Shown here: piece after piece, positions 59,056 to 64,000 of the stretch
Layout: every line of letters starts with the position of its first letter
Position numbering within the stretch: the stretch's first letter is position 1
Source: Acidimicrobiales bacterium
GTDB taxonomy: Bacteria > Actinomycetota > Acidimicrobiia > Acidimicrobiales > Acidimicrobilacustridaceae
NCBI GenBank assembly: GCA_025455885.1
Contig: JALOLR010000011.1
Coordinates: forward strand, 1-64,000
DNA length: 64,000 bases
Direction: 5' to 3'
Notes under the pieces: model-generated
The model's database searches: none
Told to the model about the DNA's origin: nothing
What the model saw: only the letters and a program-made list of their open reading frames with translations
Program-made: the position numbers and the translations under genes

Positions 59056-59675
59056 GCACCGAAGCGACCCGGGGTCGCTTCGTGGCCTTCGAGGGCGGCG
59101 AGGCGTGCGGGAAGAGCACCCAGGCGGCGTTGCTGGCCGACGCCCTGGGCGCGGTGCTCACCCGTGAACCGGGCGGCACGACGATCGGGTCGGTGCTGCG
59201 CGGGCTCGCCTTGTCGCCCGACACCGTCGGCCTCGACCCCAGGGCCGAGGCGCTCGTCATGGCCGCCGATCGGGCTCAGCACGTCGCCGAGGTGGTGCGC
59301 CCCGCGTTGGTGCAGGGTCGCCACGTCGTCTCGGACCGCTTCGCCGGCTCCTCGATCGCCTACCAGGGCTACGGGCGGGGCCTCGGTGCCGACGAGATCC
59401 GCCGGCTGTCGGCGTTCGCGGTCGACGGGGTGTGGCCCGACCTCGTCGTGCTGCTCGAGGTGCCGGCGGCGGTCGCCGCCGAGCGCCTCGGGGGCGACCT
59501 CGACCGGATGGAGGCCGCCGGCGCGTCGTTCCACGCCGCCGTGGCCGACGGCTTCCGTCGTCAGGCCGAGGCCGATCCCGACCGGTGGGTCGTGCTCGAC
59601 GGGTCCCGTCCCGTCGACGAGGTGCGTGACGCCGTGAACGCCGCCGTGCGCGAGCGGCTACAACTCCCCGGGTGA
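59052..59675 (+). CDS. tmk: Thymidylate kinase (dTMP kinase)
   Basis: 207 aa. P-loop FEGGEACGKST (residues 13-23), the DR motif VVSDRFAGSSIAYQGYGRGL and the thymidine-binding LTREPGGTTIG. It phosphorylates dTMP to dTDP for DNA synthesis. The P-loop has Ala-Cys where Gly-Ala is usual. GTG overlaps the transporter stop, and its own stop overlaps holB (GTGA). Confidence 0.95.
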   Translation: MSTEATRGRFVAFEGGEACGKSTQAALLADALGAVLTREPGGTTIGSVLRGLALSPDTVGLDPRAEALVMAADRAQHVAEVVRPALVQGRHVVSDRFAGSSIAYQGYGRGLGADEIRRLSAFAVDGVWPDLVVLLEVPAAVAAERLGGDLDRMEAAGASFHAAVADGFRRQAEADPDRWVVLDGSRPVDEVRDAVNAAVRERLQLPG

Positions 59676-60757
59676 GCGGCTCCGAACCCCTGACCGCCGA
59701 CGGGACCGGTCCCGACGTCTGGGGCGACGTGATCGGCCAGGCCGCCGCGGTCGCCGAGCTCCGGGCCGCGGTGGCGTCACCGGTGCACGCCTACCTCCTC
59801 GTCGGGCCCCGGGGCAGCGGGAAGCGGGCCCTGGCCCGGGCGTTCGCGGCGGCCCTGCTCGCTCGTGGCCACACCGGCGACGAGGCCGTCCGTCACGCCA
59901 CGCTGGCGCTGGCCGAGGCCCACCCCGACCTCAACGTCGTCGAACGGACGGGGGCGTCGATCAGCGTCGAGCAGGCCGACGAGATCATCGGCCGGGCGTC
60001 CCGGGCGTCCGTGGAGGGTGGCCCGAAGGTGCTGGTGCTCGACGAGTTCCACCTCGTCACGACGGCCGGACCGAAGCTGCTCAAGTCGATCGAGGAGCCG
60101 CCGGAGGGGACCGTCTTCCTCGTCCTCGCCGACCGCCTCACCCCCGACCTGGTCACGATCGCCAGCCGGTGCGTGCGCGTCGACCTCGGCCCGGTGCCCG
60201 AGCCGGCCATCGTCGAGCGGCTGGTCGCCGAAGGGGTCGACCCGGCGCGGGCCGCCGACGCCGCCCGGGTCGCCGTCGGCGACCTGCGCCGCGCCCGGCT
60301 GTTGGCGGTCGACGAGCGGCTGTCGCTGCGTCGTCAGGCCTGGCACGCCGTGCCCGACCGTCTCGACGGCAGCGGTGGCACGGCCGTCGTGGTGGCCGAC
60401 GAGCTGCTGGCCATGATCGCCGACGCCATGGCCACGCTGGCCGAGGCCCACCAGGCCGAGCTCGCCCAGCTCGAGGAACGGGTCGCCGCGACGGGGGAGC
60501 GGGGAGCGGGGCGGACCGAGATGGTGGCCCGCCACAAGCGCGAGGAGCGGCGCTACCGCACCGACGAGCTGCGGGCCGGGTTCACCGAGCTGGCGCGTCG
60601 GTACCGCGACACGATGGCCGCCTCCGAGCGACCCGGCGCGGCGATGGAGGCGATCGCGGCGATCACCGCGCTGGCCGACGAACTGGTCCGCAACCCCAAC
60701 GAGCGCCTGCAGCTCGTCGCGCTCCTCGTCCGGCTGGGCCGCCTCCGGGCGCGGTGA
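59672..60757 (+). CDS. holB: DNA polymerase III delta' subunit
   Basis: 361 aa clamp-loader subunit. AAA+ features: VHAYLLVGPRGSGKRALARAFAAALL (degenerate P-loop 45-52), KVLVLDEFHLVTTAGPKLLKSIEEPP and LTPDLVTIASRCVRVDLGP (sensor 1 region). Zinc-binding cysteines of many DnaX/HolB proteins are absent. The tmk-holB pair, with a tRNA-Thr gene after it, is a common actinobacterial arrangement. Confidence 0.92.
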   Translation: MSGSEPLTADGTGPDVWGDVIGQAAAVAELRAAVASPVHAYLLVGPRGSGKRALARAFAAALLARGHTGDEAVRHATLALAEAHPDLNVVERTGASISVEQADEIIGRASRASVEGGPKVLVLDEFHLVTTAGPKLLKSIEEPPEGTVFLVLADRLTPDLVTIASRCVRVDLGPVPEPAIVERLVAEGVDPARAADAARVAVGDLRRARLLAVDERLSLRRQAWHAVPDRLDGSGGTAVVVADELLAMIADAMATLAEAHQAELAQLEERVAATGERGAGRTEMVARHKREERRYRTDELRAGFTELARRYRDTMAASERPGAAMEAIAAITALADELVRNPNERLQLVALLVRLGRLRAR

Positions 60758-60798
60758 ACCCGCCGCGGTTCGCGGTTCGGTCCGCCCGCCCACGGCGC

Positions 60799-60804
60799 TA
60801 CCAT
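60799..60804 (+). promoter_or_regulatory. -10 box of the tRNA-Thr gene
   Basis: TACCAT, 10 nt before the first base of the tRNA. A -35 was not recognised. Confidence 0.5.
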
Positions 60805-60814
60805 CGCCGGACCC

Positions 60815-60890
60815 GCCCGGGTAGCTCAGACGGCAGAGCAGCTCACTCGTAATGAGCAGGTCAGGAGTTCGATTCTCCTCTCGGGCTCCA
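60815..60890 (+). tRNA. tRNA-Thr (CGU)
   Basis: Acceptor GCCCGGG pairs with CTCGGGC (one G-U), followed by T and an encoded CCA. The anticodon arm GCTCA-CTCGTAA-TGAGC gives CGU, reading ACG. The T arm contains GTTCGATTC. 76 nt including CCA. Confidence 0.97.
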
Positions 60891-60898
60891 GGGGTCGG

Positions 60899-61138
60899 TC
60901 AGACCGCGGCCAGCTCGGGGCGAACCTTGCGCAGGTAGAAGATCGACAGGGCCAGGCTGGCCGGCCAGCACGCCACCGGGGCGACGACGGTGACGATGAC
61001 CCACAGCATCTTGTTGTGGTCGATCGCCTTGAACGTGTGCTTCGGGCGCCGGACCACGTCGACGAGGCAGAAGACGGCCAGGCCGAGCGTCGCCAGCGCG
61101 GCCACGAAGAAGGCGGACTCCTGGAACCCGATGTTCAC
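60899..61138 (-). CDS. Small two-helix membrane protein (PLDc_N-like)
   Basis: 79 aa. Two membrane helices: FFVAALATLGLAVFCLVDVVRR and MLWVIVTVVAPVACWPASLALSIFYL, separated by a basic loop. It resembles the phospholipase D N-terminal-like small membrane proteins of actinobacteria. TAACCT lies 6 nt before the GTG (leaderless). Function unknown. Confidence 0.72.
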   Translation of the reverse strand: MNIGFQESAFFVAALATLGLAVFCLVDVVRRPKHTFKAIDHNKMLWVIVTVVAPVACWPASLALSIFYLRKVRPELAAV

Positions 61139-61173
61139 GCCGGCAGGTTAGTGGGGCGCCTCGCCCCCCGGTT

Positions 61174-61707
61174 TCAGGAGCGCTCGGGCGGCCGGGTGGC
61201 CTCGAGCACGAAGATCCGGATCTCGCGGTCGGTCACGCGCTGCTGGTACGTGCCGTAGCCGCCGTAGATGCTCGCCGACGCGGCCCATACCGAGGCCCGC
61301 TCGGCGTCGGTGGCGGGGCGCGCCGTCGCCGCCACCGCGCGCCCACGGAACTCCACCGTGGCGTGCGGGTCGGCCTCGAGGTTGTGCACCCACGCCGGCG
61401 TCCGGGACTGCCCGAAGTTCGTGCCCAGCAGCGCCAGGTCGTCGCCGACGGGCACCGAGATCAGCGGGGTCAGGCGGGGGGCGCCGCTGCGCCGGCCGGT
61501 CGTGGTGACCATCAGCACCGGCAGTCCGGCCAGCACGGCGGGGAGGCTGGTCGCCCCCTTGCTCACCCGGTGGACGATCCGGTCGAGCGGGGGAAGGGCC
61601 TTCGAGAAGGTCCACGCCCCGGGGCGGGTGGCGCCGAGGCGCTGGTTGAGGCGCTGGAAGGCGTTCGGCGGCCGGTGCCGGTAGCCGAGCTCGGTGGCGA
61701 GTCCCAT
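61174..61707 (-). CDS. Deazaflavin (F420)-dependent nitroreductase-family protein
   Basis: 177 aa split-barrel protein of the Ddn family: GLPVLMVTTTGRRSGAPRLTPLISVPVGDDLALLGTNFGQSRTPAWVHNLEADPHATVEFRGR is the F420-binding core. Family members reduce nitro compounds or quinones with F420H2; the physiological substrate is unknown. It implies F420 in this organism but does not prove it. TAGCGT lies 7 nt before ATG 61707; the open frame upstream is a shadow. Confidence 0.87.
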   Translation of the reverse strand: MGLATELGYRHRPPNAFQRLNQRLGATRPGAWTFSKALPPLDRIVHRVSKGATSLPAVLAGLPVLMVTTTGRRSGAPRLTPLISVPVGDDLALLGTNFGQSRTPAWVHNLEADPHATVEFRGRAVAATARPATDAERASVWAASASIYGGYGTYQQRVTDREIRIFVLEATRPPERS

Positions 61708-61785
61708 CGTCGTGACGCTACCCACCCCGCCGCGGGACCCCGTCGACGCCGGGTGACCGGGGGGATTCGCTGGTAGAACGGTCCG

Positions 61786-62424
<639 letters not shown>

Positions 62425-62426
62425 GC

Positions 62427-62723
62427 ATGGCCGATCACGATCACGATCACGACCAGCCCTCCCCCTGCGAGCAGGCGCTCGCCGAGCTCTACACCTTCCT
62501 CGACGGTGAGCTCACCGACGCCAAGCGGTCCGCGATCGCCTCGCACCTGGAGAGCTGCAACCCGTGCGTCGAGATCTTCGACTTCGAGGCCGAGCTGCGC
62601 ATCGTGGTCAGCACCCGGGCCGTCGAGGAGGTGCCCGACGCCCTGCGGCTGCGGATCACCCAGACCCTCACCGCGCTGGCGACCGACGACACCGGCGGCG
62701 ACGCCCCCGCCGCCGCATTCTGA
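62427..62723 (+). CDS. rsrA: RsrA-type zinc anti-sigma factor
   Basis: 98 aa. An N-terminal Asp-His stretch (DHDHDHD) precedes a zinc anti-sigma domain with Cys14, His40, Cys44 and Cys47 (HLESCNPC), the same set as RsrA. In that family, oxidation of the cysteines expels zinc and releases SigR. Its position 2 bp after the sigma gene supports pairing. The His-rich N-terminus is an extra feature that may also bind metal. Confidence 0.9.
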   Translation: MADHDHDHDQPSPCEQALAELYTFLDGELTDAKRSAIASHLESCNPCVEIFDFEAELRIVVSTRAVEEVPDALRLRITQTLTALATDDTGGDAPAAAF

Positions 62724-62754
62724 CCCTCGGCCCGGTCGTTCTAGGATCCCCGCC

Positions 62755-62889
62755 ATGGAACTCGCACTGGGCGTCGTCTGGACCTTCTGGATCTCGGTGG
62801 CGCTGGTCCTCGGCACCATCCTCCTCGTCGCCGGCATCCTGGCCATGTACGTGATGAAGGTCGTCGTCCCCAAGTACCCCAAGCGGTGA
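62755..62889 (+). CDS. Small single-helix membrane protein (44 aa)
   Basis: ATG with TAGGAT 7 nt upstream (leaderless). One long hydrophobic stretch (VVWTFWISVALVLGTILLVA and on) followed by a basic tail KYPKR. No family recognised. It lies between rsrA and the zincin gene, 7 bp before the latter's GTG, so the two may be cotranscribed. Confidence 0.62.
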   Translation: MELALGVVWTFWISVALVLGTILLVAGILAMYVMKVVVPKYPKR

Positions 62890-62896
62890 GCTGACC

Positions 62897-63970
62897 GTGG
62901 CCGGCGCCGTCGACTGGGCGTTCGCCGAACGGGTCGCCGTCCGCCGCTGCGGCCGCGACCCCTTCGCCGAGTCGTACCACTACGACTCCCTCGCCCCCGA
63001 CTTCGCCGAGTACACGGCGCGCGCCGAGGACCTCGTCGCCTCCGAGACCGGGCTGCGGTCCCTCGCCGGCCCCGCCCGGTCCCGGGTCACCGACCGCGAA
63101 GGGTGGATCCGCGCCAACCTGGCGTCGTTCCAACGGCTGTTGCGCCCGTTGCTCGACCGGTTCGGCGAGCGGGTGGGGTCGAGCCCGCTGCTCCCGGTCA
63201 CGTCGCGCTTCGCGGGAGCCGAGCTGGGCCTGGTGCTCGGTTGGATGAGCACCCGGGTCCTCGGCCAGTACGACCTCCTGGTGATCGAGGAGGAGCGGCC
63301 CCTCGACCAGGACCTCGTGTACTACGTCGGTCCCAACGTCCTGGCCCTCGAGAAGCAGTACGGCTTCCCGCCGGCGGAGTTCCGCATGTGGCTGGCCCTC
63401 CACGAGGTCACCCACCGGGCGCAGTTCACCGGTGTCCCGTGGCTCCGTGAGCACTTCATCGGGCTCGTCCACCAGACCCTCGACGCCGTCGAACCCGATC
63501 CCGATCGCCTGTTCGGCGCCCTCGACCAGCTCGTCACCGCCGTGCGCCAGGGCCGCAACCCGCTCGCCGACGGCGGTGTCATGACGCTCCTCGCCGGCCC
63601 CGAGCAGCGCGCCGTCCTCGACCAGGTGGGCGGGTTGATGAGCCTGCTCGAGGGCCACGGCGACGTCACCATGGACCGCGCCGGCACCGAGCTCGTGCCG
63701 AGCGCCGAGCGGTTCGGGCGGGTGCTGCGCCAGCGCCGCCAGTCCGCCACCGGCCTGGCCAAGCTCCTCCAACAGCTCATCGGCCTCGAGGCCAAGCTCG
63801 AGCAGTACGCCCAGGGCGAGGCGTTCATCGAGGCGGTCGAGGCCCACGGCGGCCAGGACTTCCTCAACCGGGCCTGGGAGGCACCGGCCAACCTGCCCAG
63901 CCGGGCCGAGATCCGCGAGCCCCGCCTCTGGATCGAGCGGATCGACGCGTTGCTCCCCGCCGCCGGCTGA
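62897..63970 (+). CDS. DUF2342/zincin-2 metalloprotease-like protein
   Basis: 357 aa. HEVTH at 169-173 with a further Glu/His region downstream (LREHFIGLVHQTLD) matches the actinobacterial zincin_2 family, annotated as zinc-dependent metalloprotease or F420-biosynthesis associated. In many relatives it sits upstream of tilS, hpt and ftsH, and a new GTG follows 4 bp downstream here. Substrate unknown. Confidence 0.88.
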   Translation: MAGAVDWAFAERVAVRRCGRDPFAESYHYDSLAPDFAEYTARAEDLVASETGLRSLAGPARSRVTDREGWIRANLASFQRLLRPLLDRFGERVGSSPLLPVTSRFAGAELGLVLGWMSTRVLGQYDLLVIEEERPLDQDLVYYVGPNVLALEKQYGFPPAEFRMWLALHEVTHRAQFTGVPWLREHFIGLVHQTLDAVEPDPDRLFGALDQLVTAVRQGRNPLADGGVMTLLAGPEQRAVLDQVGGLMSLLEGHGDVTMDRAGTELVPSAERFGRVLRQRRQSATGLAKLLQQLIGLEAKLEQYAQGEAFIEAVEAHGGQDFLNRAWEAPANLPSRAEIREPRLWIERIDALLPAAG

Positions 63971-63974
63971 CCCG

Positions 63975-64000
63975 GTGGCACGCCCGGCCGAGCCCGAGCT
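63975..64000 (+). CDS. Start of a further gene, possibly tilS (runs off right edge)
   Basis: GTG followed by codons for ARPAEPEL, 4 bp after the zincin gene. Only nine codons are visible. TilS is suggested by gene order alone. Confidence 0.3.

Overview
The window is high-GC chromosomal DNA (roughly 70-73% by eye) from an actinobacterium, most likely of the Acidimicrobiia type; the rank is inferred, not proven. Supporting markers are a mycothiol-dependent formaldehyde dehydrogenase (MscR), a SigR/RsrA-type redox sigma/anti-sigma pair, a DUF4244-containing Tad pilus locus, the GlnA/GlnA2/GlnE/GlnR-like nitrogen set, an F420-type nitroreductase homologue and a DUF2342 zincin. At least 18 genes begin 6-9 nt after a TANNNT -10 box with no Shine-Dalgarno sequence. 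Leaderless transcription therefore looks common here, and it was used to choose several starts.

Region by region. 1-6.9 kb: truncated serpin lipoprotein; Fe-S group (Mrp/ApbC ATPase, SufR-like regulator, A-type carrier); Tat-type thioredoxin-like lipoprotein; a compact 2Fe-2S/molybdo-hydroxylase fusion with RidA; a small membrane protein; cold-shock protein. 6.9-10.55 kb: nitrogen cluster with a phosphorylation-independent GlnR-like regulator, GlnA2-type and GlnA-type glutamine synthetases, and a GlnR-like box between the two synthetases. 10.54-22.56 kb: an integrated mobilizable element of about 12.0 kb between 13-bp direct repeats. It sits in the last codons of glnA, which stays intact, and carries an Xis-like protein, a winged-helix protein, a MobF relaxase, a very large Rhs/YD-repeat protein with a C-terminal toxin-like tip, an overlapping immunity candidate and a broken tyrosine integrase. 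The original glnA terminator now lies beyond the right end, and the element supplies a look-alike hairpin at its left end.

22.7-34.6 kb: ECF sigma/Ogt pair, amidohydrolase, DUF305 protein, glnE, nadE, a primary-like sigma factor, and MscR plus an MBL-fold hydrolase. 34.8 kb: tRNA-Sec (UCA), implying selenoprotein synthesis elsewhere in the genome. 35.0-42.6 kb: HAD-IB phosphatase, Tad pilus operon (TadZ/Ssd-A-B-C-DUF4244-TadE) and an Hrq1/MrfA-type helicase. 42.6-52.7 kb: secreted beta-helix protein; STAS, RsbW-like kinase and SpoIIE-type phosphatase genes flanking a complete seven-gene Mrp Na+/H+ antiporter operon whose first gene appears to start with CTG. 52.8-64 kb: acyl-CoA dehydrogenase, cupin isomerase, topA, MFS transporter, tmk, holB, tRNA-Thr(CGU), F420-type oxidoreductase, sigR-rsrA, DUF2342 protease and the first codons of a next gene.

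Links between genes: GlnE is the expected modifier of GlnA (Tyr403 present), but not of GlnA2, which has Phe at the equivalent position. The GlnR-like regulator shares an operon with GlnA2. STAS, kinase and phosphatase form a plausible partner-switching circuit around the Mrp operon. Within the mobile element, the Rhs tip gene and the following gene overlap by one base, as expected for a toxin/immunity pair.
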